Positions 1-7,095 of a stretch of DNA of 19,750 nucleotides are shown one piece after another (position 1 is the stretch's first letter; the number at the start of each line of letters is the position of its first letter). The notes under the pieces are model-generated. The model was not told where the DNA came from. It searched no databases and saw nothing but the letters and a program-made list of their open reading frames with translations. A program made the translations under genes and the position numbers. The stretch lies in assembly GCA_049794535.1 (NCBI GenBank), contig JBARCX010000275.1, positions 1 to 19,750 of the forward strand, written 5' to 3'. The DNA comes from JBARCX01 sp049794535. GTDB lineage: Bacteria; Pseudomonadota; Gammaproteobacteria; Xanthomonadales; Rhodanobacteraceae.

Positions 1-764
1 CTCGCTGCTTCGAGCGCTGCGTTTTTGCGTGCTAGTTCCAGTGTGGCGTGCTCGATCTCCTGCTCCATGCTGCGCTGCATGTCGAACAGCGCCGCGGCAG
101 CGCTGTTAAAGCCGCGCTGTAACTCACCGATCTCGGTGTAATCGGTTACCTCTACCTCAACCCGGCGATCGCCACGACCGAGTTGATGCACGGCGGCGGC
201 CAGCCTGCGTAAGGGAGCTCCTATCCAGCGCGCTGCCTGCCAGCCGATGACGGCGGCGACGACCAGGCTCAACAGCAAGGCGATCAGCGCATTACGCAAG
301 CTGGACTGTTGCGCGTCGATGGCCTCACTGAGGCTTACGTTCACCAGTACCTGACCCAACACCGGGCCGTCGCGCAGACTGGTGTCGGTGACGTCACGCA
401 ATACCGTGAGGCTATCTTTTGGCTCGCCGTTGGTGCCGCGTTGATCGTCGGCAAGTATCTCGCCATCGGCCGCGCGAATCTGCACGTGCATGACGTGAGG
501 TAACCGATCGATGGATTGTGCGATGCGCACCAATTCGCGACGTTGCATGCCACGCAATGGATCGGCAGAGATCGAGGCCGCCTGGGTGGCGATCGCTGTG
601 GCGGTGTTGTAGCCCATGCGGTGCAGGCTGGCGAGCTGGTGCCGGGTCAGCATAGTGACCAGTAGCAACGCGGTGACAAACGTAGGCACTAGCGCGACGA
701 GCGCGAGCCGCTGGGTCAGCGTCGTGCGATGCCACAACTGCTTCGGCCAGGAACGGGCTGCCAT
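1..764 (-). CDS. HAMP-domain membrane sensor, probably hybrid histidine kinase (BarA/GacS-like), C-terminus missing
   Basis: An open frame reads leftward from an ATG at 764 and runs off the window edge, giving 254 codons without a stop. The protein begins MAARSWPKQL. It has a first membrane helix at about residues 20-39, a periplasmic region of about 115 residues (including RELVRIAQSI and HVQIRAADGEILAD, a small extracytoplasmic sensor style), a second helix at about 159-175, then a HAMP segment (GAPLRRLAAAV, later EIGELQRGFN) and the start of a coiled coil (EIEHATLELARKNAALEAA). This layout is that of BarA/GacS-type hybrid sensor kinases, in which HisKA follows the coiled coil. The catalytic part lies outside the window, so a GGDEF or other HAMP-linked output is not excluded. 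The Shine-Dalgarno is weak, so the exact start is uncertain. It is separated by 144 bases from the TVP38-like gene on the same strand. Confidence 0.75.
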   Translation of the reverse strand, partial: MAARSWPKQLWHRTTLTQRLALVALVPTFVTALLLVTMLTRHQLASLHRMGYNTATAIATQAASISADPLRGMQRRELVRIAQSIDRLPHVMHVQIRAADGEILADDQRGTNGEPKDSLTVLRDVTDTSLRDGPVLGQVLVNVSLSEAIDAQQSSLRNALIALLLSLVVAAVIGWQAARWIGAPLRRLAAAVHQLGRGDRRVEVEVTDYTEIGELQRGFNSAAAALFDMQRSMEQEIEHATLELARKNAALEAA

Positions 765-908
765 GACCAGTCGCCGATGTCCCCTAGAGCGCCCTGTGCG
801 CAGACCCTGAGCCTAGCGCGAAACCCGTTCGGTGGCAGCTAGACCATATGACGGGCAGGGTCCAAAGCGGCCAAGAGCCGACTCAAAGGCTCTGGGAGAG
901 GGGCAATA

Positions 909-1637
909 TCAGTGCTGCGAATGCTTGGCCGCTTCGGCGGCCTCACGGCGCTGGCGGACGAAGCGTTCGATCAAAAGGGGGAGTAGCGCGAGCAGGGCGA
1001 TAGCACACAGCGGCAGCAGCACTTCGGGATGCAGCAGCATTTCCAGACCAAGCTGATCGCCCTGGCGCAGTGCTTTGCCGAGGCCTGCACCAATGGAGCT
1101 TTCGAACGTCAGCATCACCGTGCCCCCCAGCCAGGTGGCACCAAGAAACAGCCACAACGGGCAGCGTAGCCACGCCAGACTCACCGTGACCATCCCAAAC
1201 GGTACCACCGGGACGAAGCGTAGGAAGAGCGTGTAGCTCACCGGATGGCGCTCGAAACCATGATGCAGTTTCTCCACCACCTTGGGCGGGTGTTTGCTAC
1301 CGGCTCCGAAGGCGTAACGGCTGGCCAGGAACAGTATCAGCGAGCCCAATGTCAGCCCGATCGAGGAGAAGATCGTGCCATCCAGCGCGCCAAACGCGAG
1401 GCCGCCTGCAAGGATCACCACGATGGTGCCTGGAATGCCGGTGGAGGTGACCAGTATCAGTAGGCCGATATAGACCAGTCCGCTTAACCAGGGGTGCTCG
1501 GCGATGCGTGCGTGTAACTGCTGCTGGTGCGCCACCAAGTGCTCGGGGTGCAGCCGGTCAAACGTGCCGGAGGCATACAGCACGATGCCAGCCAGTACCA
1601 GCAGGATCAGCGGCAGCGCGGCGCGCACGCGGCTCAA
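909..1637 (-). CDS. TVP38/TMEM64 family (VTT/DedA-superfamily) inner-membrane protein
   Basis: This 242-residue multipass membrane protein has an N-terminal helix (ALPLILLVLAGIVLY). It also carries the family core: the conserved segment around STGIPGTIVVILAGGLAFG, a glycine-rich helix, and FLRFVPVVPFGMVTVSLAW, which matches the arginine/proline-containing re-entrant region of VTT proteins. The tail is cytoplasmic and basic (LIERFVRQRREAAEAAKH). Bacterial members are linked to lipid scrambling and envelope homeostasis, but substrates are mostly unknown, so no specific function is assigned. The start is a TTG at 1637 whose last two bases fall within the TGA stop of the upstream deaminase (TTGA, 4-base overlap), implying translational coupling. 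An in-frame GTG three codons later is an alternative start. It appears to be the last gene of a glnS-deaminase-TVP38 transcription unit. Confidence 0.85.
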   Translation of the reverse strand: MSRVRAALPLILLVLAGIVLYASGTFDRLHPEHLVAHQQQLHARIAEHPWLSGLVYIGLLILVTSTGIPGTIVVILAGGLAFGALDGTIFSSIGLTLGSLILFLASRYAFGAGSKHPPKVVEKLHHGFERHPVSYTLFLRFVPVVPFGMVTVSLAWLRCPLWLFLGATWLGGTVMLTFESSIGAGLGKALRQGDQLGLEMLLHPEVLLPLCAIALLALLPLLIERFVRQRREAAEAAKHSQH

Positions 1638-2191
1638 TAGTGCGTCCCGGTGGCGCCGTACGCGGCCAGTACGGCACGTGCTTCGTCGCGCAGAATGTCG
1701 CGGCGTACGGCAATGCCGCGGCGTTCCAGCTCGCCGATCCAGTCCGTGGGCAGCGGGCCTTCGTCGAACTCAGTGAGCTCTTCCACGTCTTCGGATCGTG
1801 CGCCAATCAATAGCAGGTCGACACCGGCCCATACGGTGGCGCCGTAACACTGGCAGCACGGCTGTGCACTGGTGGCCAAGGTGTAGTGACCACCATGTTC
1901 ATTCAAGCGATAACTGGCCAGTCGCTGTTGTGCGGCCATATAGGCCAGCATCTCGGCGTGCGCGACAGAGCACGTCTGCGGCACCACGCGGTTAGCCGCG
2001 GCGGCGATCAACCGGCCGTGCTCGTCGAACACGGCCGCGCCGAACGGGCCACCACTGCCGTGCTCGATATTGTGCCGAGACAGCTCAATCGCCAGGCCCA
2101 CGCGTTGCTCGTCGGTGAGGTAACGCGTGCGAGTGTCTGCGACCTCATCGATCCACGGCGGCAGGGTGAGGTGGATTTGCATCGGCAGCAT
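1634..2191 (-). CDS. Nucleoside/nucleobase deaminase, guanine-deaminase-like (cytidine deaminase fold)
   Basis: This 185-residue zinc-dependent deaminase has the substrate loop GGPFGAAVFD (about residues 47-56), the HAE motif (His78, Glu80: zinc ligand and proton shuttle) and the second zinc motif PCCQC (Cys112 and Cys115), usually PCPMC in guanine deaminases. The following stretch (GATVWAGVDLLLIGARSEDVEELTEFDE) resembles the C-terminal half of GuaD-type enzymes more than TadA or CDA. The likely reaction is hydrolytic deamination of a purine base such as guanine to xanthine in the cytosol; the substrate is inferred from family resemblance only. The ATG at 2191 is preceded at good distance by GGAG in GCGGAGCTCACG. 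It begins 15 bases after the glnS stop and its own stop overlaps the TVP38 start, so the three genes are probably co-transcribed. Confidence 0.82.
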   Translation of the reverse strand: MLPMQIHLTLPPWIDEVADTRTRYLTDEQRVGLAIELSRHNIEHGSGGPFGAAVFDEHGRLIAAAANRVVPQTCSVAHAEMLAYMAAQQRLASYRLNEHGGHYTLATSAQPCCQCYGATVWAGVDLLLIGARSEDVEELTEFDEGPLPTDWIGELERRGIAVRRDILRDEARAVLAAYGATGTHY

Positions 2192-2205
2192 CGTGAGCTC
2201 CGCTC

Positions 2206-3963
2206 TTAGGGTTTCATCCAGGTATCGCGCAGCGTTACCGTACGATTGAACACGGGCTTATCGGCGCGATGATCGACGCGATCGGCAACAAAATAGCCTA
2301 GTCGTTCGAACTGGAAGCGCTGCTCCGGCGCGACATTTGCCGCGGCGGGCTCCAGCCATGCCTGTATGACGCGCTTGGCATCCGGGTTGATGTGCTCGAT
2401 CCAGGATTTGCCATCGCTTTCATCGTCCGGTGCTGGCACGTTGAACTGGCGGTCGTAGATACGCACTTCGGTAGCGACGCCATGCTGCGCACTGACCCAA
2501 TGGATGGTGCCTTTCACCTTGCGATCAGCACCCGGCAGGCCGTGGCGCGACTCGGGGTCGAGCGTGCAGTGCAGTTCGATCACGTTGCCTTCGGCGTCCT
2601 TGATCACTTGTTCGCACTTGATGATGCCAACGCCACGCAGGCGCACTTCGCCTTCCGGGATCAGTCGCTTGAAACCCTTCGGCGGCACTTCGGCGAAATC
2701 TTCGCGCTCGATCCACACCTCGCGTGAAAGCGGTACGTCACGCGTACCAAAGCTATCGTCTTTCGGATGGTTGCTGAAGGTGAGTGTTTCGGCGTGACCT
2801 TCCGGCAGGTTGGTGATCACCAGCTTCAGCGGATCGAGCACGGCCATACGGCGTGCGGCGGTGGCGTCGAGATCCTCGCGGATGCAGTTTTCCAGGATCG
2901 CGTAGTCGATCACGCTGTTCTGCTTGCTCACGCCCACACGCTCGATCAGCAAACGCAGGCCAGCCGGGGTGAAGCCGCGCCGACGCAGGCCGCGCAAGGT
3001 GTTCATGCGCGGATCGTCCCAGCTGTCCACCAGCTTTTCGCTCACCAGCTGGGCGAGCTTGCGCTTGCTGGTGATGCAATAGCTCAGGTTGAGACGCGAG
3101 AATTCGATCTGGCGTGGCTTGGCCGGTTTGGCTTCCAGTCCGGCGTCGACCACGGATTGCCACAGCTCCGGATGGTTGGGCAGGTCGACCTTGTCGACGA
3201 ACCAGTCGTAGAGCGGGCGGTGATCCTCGAACTCCAGCGTGCACAACGAGTGGGTGATGCCTTCCATCGCATCGGACAGGCAGTGCGCGTAGTCGTACAT
3301 CGGGTAGATCGGCCAGGCATCACCGGTGTTCTGGTGGGCGATCTTGCGGATGCGATAGATCGCCGGATCACGCATGTTCATGTTGCCCGAGGTCACGTCG
3401 ATCTTGGCGCGCAGCGTCTTGCTGCCGTCATCGAATTCGCCCGCACGCATGCGACGGAACAGATCGAGATTCTCCTCGACGCTGCGCTCGCGGTACGGCG
3501 AATTGCGGCCAGCCTGGGTCAAGGTGCCACGGTACTCACGCATCTCCTCAGCGGAGAGATCGTCGACGTAGGCGACACCATCCTCGATCAACTTGATCGC
3601 GGCGCGGTAGAACACCTCGAAGTAGTCGGAGGCGTGGCGCAGATCGTGCCAGTCGTAACCCAGCCAGCGCACGTCGTCTTTGATGCCTTCCACGAACTCG
3701 GGGTCTTCTTTGCCCGGGTTGGTGTCATCCAGGCGCAGGTTGCACCAGCCCTTGAACTCCGCAGCAATGCCAAAGCTCAGGCAGATCGCCTTGGCGTGGC
3801 CAATATGCAGGTAGCCATTGGGCTCCGGCGGAAAGCGCGTACGAATCGCGTTTTGCCGGCCTGTGGACAGGTCGTCACGAATGATCTGGCGGATAAAGTC
3901 GCGCGGCGCCTCGGCGTTGGGGGCGTCAGAGGGCGTGGCGGTAGCGGTGGATTCGGTAGACAT
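2206..3963 (-). CDS. glnS: Glutaminyl-tRNA synthetase
   Basis: This 585-residue class I aminoacyl-tRNA synthetase charges tRNA-Gln with glutamine in the cytosol. Seen directly: PPEPNGYLHIGHAK with the HIGH signature at residues 53-56, the GlnRS-typical RLDDTNP, the acceptor-binding region, and the second signature as ITSKRK (about residues 297-302), where E. coli GlnRS has MSK. The C-terminal anticodon-binding beta-barrels follow (GTIHWVSA, RFQFERLGYFV, FNRTVTLRDTW), and the length fits full-length GlnRS. The first 20 residues are a low-complexity Ser/Thr/Ala/Pro extension. It lies between coaE (132 bases upstream, with a 13-bp tandem repeat in the gap) and the deaminase (14 bases downstream). 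A 400-codon open frame runs antisense to it and is taken as a codon-bias shadow. Confidence 0.97.
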   Translation of the reverse strand: MSTESTATATPSDAPNAEAPRDFIRQIIRDDLSTGRQNAIRTRFPPEPNGYLHIGHAKAICLSFGIAAEFKGWCNLRLDDTNPGKEDPEFVEGIKDDVRWLGYDWHDLRHASDYFEVFYRAAIKLIEDGVAYVDDLSAEEMREYRGTLTQAGRNSPYRERSVEENLDLFRRMRAGEFDDGSKTLRAKIDVTSGNMNMRDPAIYRIRKIAHQNTGDAWPIYPMYDYAHCLSDAMEGITHSLCTLEFEDHRPLYDWFVDKVDLPNHPELWQSVVDAGLEAKPAKPRQIEFSRLNLSYCITSKRKLAQLVSEKLVDSWDDPRMNTLRGLRRRGFTPAGLRLLIERVGVSKQNSVIDYAILENCIREDLDATAARRMAVLDPLKLVITNLPEGHAETLTFSNHPKDDSFGTRDVPLSREVWIEREDFAEVPPKGFKRLIPEGEVRLRGVGIIKCEQVIKDAEGNVIELHCTLDPESRHGLPGADRKVKGTIHWVSAQHGVATEVRIYDRQFNVPAPDDESDGKSWIEHINPDAKRVIQAWLEPAAANVAPEQRFQFERLGYFVADRVDHRADKPVFNRTVTLRDTWMKP

Positions 3964-4041
3964 CGGTAACGAGGGTTCGCACAGGTGACGGAAACACCCC
4001 AGTTTACCCTGTCGTTGCGGTCCTGTAGTTCTGGTCGGTGT

Positions 4042-4067
4042 CTCGACCTGTTTTCCCGACCTGTTTT
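4042..4067. repeat. 13-bp tandem direct repeat between coaE and glnS
   Basis: Two head-to-tail 13-base units, CTCGACCTGTTTT and CCCGACCTGTTTT, differ at one position (on the minus strand, AAAACAGGTCG followed by GG or AG). They lie 79-104 bases upstream of the glnS start and 30-55 bases beyond the coaE stop. A weak stem (GGTCG at 4033-4037 with CGACC at 4044-4048) overlaps the left unit. The arrangement would suit a tandem operator or part of the glnS leader, but no regulator is recognised. Confidence 0.6.
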
Positions 4068-4096
4068 ATCGGAGAAGTTTGCCAAAGTGGGGAAAA

Positions 4097-4708
4097 TCAA
4101 CGGCGTGCGGCAGCCAGTTTGAGATAACGCTGGTTCAAGGCGTCAACTTGGTGATCGAGAGCTGCCTCATCACCTTCGTTGTCGATCACATCGTCAGCAA
4201 GGGCAATGCGTTCCGCACGGGACGCCTGGCTGGCCAGCATGCGCTGCGCTAGTGGTTCATCAATCCCATCGCGCGTCATCAGACGAGCGATCTGCGCGGA
4301 CTCAGGGGCGTCCACCACCAGGATGCGATCGACCCACCGGTAGTGAGCAATGTTTTCCACCAGCAATGGAATGGCTAAGAGGCAGTAGGGGCCGGTGTCG
4401 GCATCGGCGCGTTCCCGTAGCCAGTAACGGACACGGGGGTGGATGATGGACTCAAGTGTCGAGCGTGCCGATCGATCGACAAAGATGCGCTGGCGCATCG
4501 CCGGGCGATCCAGTCGGCCGTCGCTGTCTAGGATGTCGCTGCCAAACGCCTCGACTAGGGCCTCTAGTCCATCCGTGCCCGGTTCGATCACTTCCCGCGA
4601 CGCGCGATCGGCGTCGTAAACATGGATGTCGTGCGCCACGAAACGACGCTCCACCGCACTTTTACCGGAAGCGACACCGCCAGTGAGGGCGAGGGTAAAT
4701 GCGCGCAC
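4097..4708 (-). CDS. coaE: Dephospho-CoA kinase
   Basis: This enzyme phosphorylates the 3'-hydroxyl of dephospho-CoA with ATP, the last step of coenzyme A synthesis, in the cytosol. The P-loop GGVASGKS is at residues 10-17 directly after a short beta strand (FTLALT), followed by DADRASREV, the family's substrate-binding DAD segment, then PLLVEN and VVDAPESAQIARLMTRDG. A GTG at 4708 is preferred as start: it gives 203 residues, the usual CoaE length, and places the P-loop at the N-terminus six bases after the pilD stop. An ATG at 4774 would add 22 residues lying entirely inside pilD and resembling no family sequence. The pilD-coaE pairing is common in gammaproteobacterial pilus loci. Confidence 0.93.
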   Translation of the reverse strand: MRAFTLALTGGVASGKSAVERRFVAHDIHVYDADRASREVIEPGTDGLEALVEAFGSDILDSDGRLDRPAMRQRIFVDRSARSTLESIIHPRVRYWLRERADADTGPYCLLAIPLLVENIAHYRWVDRILVVDAPESAQIARLMTRDGIDEPLAQRMLASQASRAERIALADDVIDNEGDEAALDHQVDALNQRYLKLAAARR

Positions 4709-4713
4709 AGCGC

Positions 4714-5571
4714 TTATCGCAACCCGGAGAACTGCATATAGGCATGCAGCAGTTGTTCGCCTGCAACGAACCACACCCAGCCGGCTGCAGCGATGAAGGG
4801 GCCGAACGGCATCGGCACTTCACGACCGTGCTTGCGCAATGCGATCAGGCTGCCGCCGACCAACGCACCGATCAGCGAGGACAACAGGATGATGGGTAGC
4901 AACGCCATCGGCCCCATCCATGCACCGAGCGCGGCGAGCAGTTTGAAATCGCCATGGCCCATGCCCTCCTTACCGGTGACTAGCTTGAACAGCCAGTACA
5001 CGCTCCACAGGCTCAGGTAGCCAATGGCCGCGCCGATGATCGATGCGGATGGTGCAACAAACATCGACAGTAATGCGAGCAAAAGGCCTAGCCATAACAG
5101 CGGGAACGTCAGCTGATCAGGTAGCAATTGCGTGCGGAAATCGATGCCGGACAAAGCAATCAGTGTCCAGGTGAAGATCAGTCCCGCCAACGCTGGCCAG
5201 CCAAGGCCGAATTTCCACACGATCAGCGCGCTCAGCACGCCGGTCAGCAGTTCCACCAGCGGATACTGGATCGAGATGGGTGTGGCGCAGTAGCGGCAGC
5301 GCCCACGCAGAAACAACCAGCCGAACAGCGGGATGTTGTCGCGCATCGCCAGCGGGTGTTTGCAGTGGGGGCAGTGCGAGGGTTCGCGCACAATACCTGG
5401 CGGCAGCGGGGCGTGGTCGGCCTCCAGCTCCAGTACCTCATGTGCCTCACGGCGCCACTCGGCGGCCATCCGCTCCGGCAGGCGCAGAATCACCACATTG
5501 AGAAAACTGCCAACCAGCAGGCCAAGCACACCCGCAAGAGCAATCCAGACGATCAGCGGCAAATCGGGCAT
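4714..5571 (-). CDS. pilD: Type IV prepilin leader peptidase / N-methyltransferase
   Basis: This 285-residue polytopic inner-membrane aspartyl protease cleaves the leader of type IV prepilins and type II secretion pseudopilins and N-methylates the new first residue. Visible features are an N-terminal helix, a cytoplasmic zinc-binding loop with two CxxC pairs (CPHC at 67-70, CRYC at 92-95), and the catalytic aspartate regions IDFRTQLLPD (Asp144) and GHGD (Asp208). Several further helices follow, as in full-length bifunctional enzymes. It lies 99 bases downstream of pilC, and that gap is largely filled by a strong stem-loop that could affect its expression. It is followed by coaE. In Xanthomonads this peptidase normally serves both pilus and secretion systems (family knowledge). 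Confidence 0.96.
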   Translation of the reverse strand: MPDLPLIVWIALAGVLGLLVGSFLNVVILRLPERMAAEWRREAHEVLELEADHAPLPPGIVREPSHCPHCKHPLAMRDNIPLFGWLFLRGRCRYCATPISIQYPLVELLTGVLSALIVWKFGLGWPALAGLIFTWTLIALSGIDFRTQLLPDQLTFPLLWLGLLLALLSMFVAPSASIIGAAIGYLSLWSVYWLFKLVTGKEGMGHGDFKLLAALGAWMGPMALLPIILLSSLIGALVGGSLIALRKHGREVPMPFGPFIAAAGWVWFVAGEQLLHAYMQFSGLR

Positions 5572-5593
5572 GCCCGGTTCCTGTGCAATGAAG

Positions 5594-5637
5594 AACGTGC
5601 CGCATTATTGCCCTATCCGGCAATCCTGCGGCACGTT
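5594..5637. repeat. Long two-part stem-loop between pilC and pilD
   Basis: The outer arms AACGTGCCGCA (5594-5604) and TGCGGCACGTT (5627-5637) are perfectly complementary over 11 bp. A TT/CC internal mismatch follows. The inner arms ATTGCC (5607-5612) and GGCAAT (5619-5624) pair over 6 bp around the loop CTATCC. All 44 bases are used. It lies 34-77 bases after the pilC stop and 22 bases before the pilD ATG in the direction of transcription. The sequence after it on the minus strand (CTTCATTGC) is only mildly U-rich, so it is not a textbook intrinsic terminator. It may be a degenerate terminator, an mRNA-stabilising or processing hairpin tuning pilC against pilD, or a REP-like element. Confidence 0.8.
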
Positions 5638-5670
5638 TCAGAAGACGTACCAGTTTTGATGACGAGCCAG

Positions 5671-6939
5671 TTAGACCGTGCCGGCTAGCTTGAAGATGGG
5701 CAGGTAAAGCGCCACCACCATGCCACCGACCAGCGTGCCGAGAACCACCATGATGAGCGGTTCGAGCAGGGTGGACAGGGTGTCCACGGCGTTGCTGACC
5801 TCTTCCTCGTAGAACTCGGCCACCTTGAACAGCATGTGGTCCAATGCGCCGGATTCTTCACCGATGCCGACCATCTGCACCACCATGTTGGGAAACAGAT
5901 TGGTCTGCTTCATGGCCAGCTGCAGCTGATGGCCGACAGCGATATCTTCGCGCATTTGCTTCACTGCATCGCCATAGACCACGCTGCCCGTGGCGCCAGA
6001 CACCGCATCCAATGCTTCAACGAGCGGCACACCGGCGCGGAAGGTCACGCCGAGTGTGCGTGCGAAGCGAGCGATGGCCGAGTTCCGCGCAATATTGCCC
6101 ATGATCGGCAATTTGAGTGTCAATCGGTCAAGGAAATGGGCAAATTTCTTCGAGCGCTTCTTCGCCATCACCAATGCTGTGATGCTGCCAAAGACAGTGA
6201 TGAGAACCAACCACCAATAGCTCTGCATGAACTTTGAGGCACTAACCAGTACCTGGGTTGGGGCGGGCAACTCCGCACCTGCATCCTGGAAGGTTTTGGC
6301 AAACACAGGTACCACGAACAGCAGCATGATCATGCAAACCAGGAACACCACGGCCAGCACCATCGCGGGATAGAACAAGGCCTTCTTGATCTTCTTTTTG
6401 ATACCTTCGGTACGCTCTTTGTAGGTAGCGACGGTATCCAGGACGGTGTCCAGTACACCGGACGTTTCACCGGCATGTACCAGGTTGCAATAGAGCTCAT
6501 CGAACTGCACCGGATAGCGGCCCAGTGCCTCATGTAGCGATGCGCCGCCTTCGATGCTCTGCTTCACATCCAGCAGAATGTTCTTGAAGCGGACGTTTTT
6601 CTGGCCGTCAGCAATGATGTCGAACGACTGCACCATGGGTACGCCAGACGACATCATCGTGGCGATCTGTCGGCTGAAGATAGCGACATCGCCCGGTTTA
6701 ACGGTGCTGCCGGTAGAGCCGAACAGCGGCTTCTTGCGCTCGCGTACAGTCTGCGGGTTCATGCCCTGCTTGCGCAGCTCGGCCTTTACCAGCGAAGCGT
6801 TCTTCGCTGGCATCTCGCCCTTCATCTTCTTTCCGCGCTTATCCAGTGCCACCCAGTCGTAGGTGGTCAGCTGGCTGACCTGCGCACGGCTGGCGCCGGC
6901 AGCGCGGGTGTTTTTTGCAGCAGCGGTAGCCGTAGCCAT
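5671..6939 (-). CDS. pilC: Type IV pilus inner-membrane platform protein PilC
   Basis: PilC is the GspF-family platform protein that couples the PilB/PilT ATPases to pilin insertion and removal. The protein has a soluble N-terminal region (DWVALDKRGKKMKGEM, then LRKQGMNPQTVRERKK), a first GspF domain (FSRQIATMMSSGVPMVQSFD), a helix pair (PAMVLAVVFLVCMIMLLFVVPVF), a second GspF domain (FARTLGVTFRAGVPLVEALDAV) and a terminal membrane helix (LIMVVLGTLVGGMVVALYLPIF). The ATG at 6939 is chosen because a strong Shine-Dalgarno GGGGGAGG lies six bases upstream, giving 422 residues, normal for the family. A second ATG (6945) abuts that site and a TTG at 6963 lies before it. pilB lies upstream across a 150-base gap and pilD downstream. 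Confidence 0.96.
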   Translation of the reverse strand: MATATAAAKNTRAAGASRAQVSQLTTYDWVALDKRGKKMKGEMPAKNASLVKAELRKQGMNPQTVRERKKPLFGSTGSTVKPGDVAIFSRQIATMMSSGVPMVQSFDIIADGQKNVRFKNILLDVKQSIEGGASLHEALGRYPVQFDELYCNLVHAGETSGVLDTVLDTVATYKERTEGIKKKIKKALFYPAMVLAVVFLVCMIMLLFVVPVFAKTFQDAGAELPAPTQVLVSASKFMQSYWWLVLITVFGSITALVMAKKRSKKFAHFLDRLTLKLPIMGNIARNSAIARFARTLGVTFRAGVPLVEALDAVSGATGSVVYGDAVKQMREDIAVGHQLQLAMKQTNLFPNMVVQMVGIGEESGALDHMLFKVAEFYEEEVSNAVDTLSTLLEPLIMVVLGTLVGGMVVALYLPIFKLAGTV

Positions 6940-6945
6940 GCGCAT

Positions 6946-6953
6946 CCTCCCCC
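6946..6953 (-). promoter_or_regulatory. Strong ribosome binding site deciding the pilC start
   Basis: On the minus strand GGGGGAGG is followed by ATGCGC and then ATG. Spacing of six bases favours the ATG at 6939. The ATG at 6945 directly touches the site and the TTG at 6963 lies upstream of it, so both are poor starts. Confidence 0.7.
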
Positions 6954-7095
6954 AATGATCCAATCCAGCCCCGTTATTGCGGTGGGCAAAAGCAAACGTC
7001 AGCTTAATTCACAACCTCGGGCCATTTCGTGGTCTCTGGCGCAAGTCCGGCACGACGAAGGTCTCACTTTGGCCCATTCCGGCCTATTGTGGCCG

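Noticed and set aside
412..735. A 107-codon minus-strand frame with an ATG start near the left edge
   Set aside because: It is out of frame with the sensor protein read from 764 to the window edge, which has membrane helices and a HAMP segment. The shorter frame is arginine/histidine/alanine-rich noise.
874..893. Hairpin AGAGCC/GGCTCT downstream of the TVP38-like gene as a terminator
   Set aside because: Only a 6-bp stem with an 8-base loop, and no U-tract on the minus strand after it. Too weak to call.
2767..3969. A 400-codon open frame on the plus strand opposite glnS
   Set aside because: It is fully antisense to a clear, full-length glnS and its translation shows no recognisable domain. 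Long antisense frames are common opposite GC-biased genes, so it is taken as a codon-usage shadow.
4709..4774. N-terminal extension of coaE from an ATG at 4774
   Set aside because: The extra 22 residues lie inside pilD and would precede the P-loop strand with no family counterpart. The GTG at 4708 gives the usual CoaE length.
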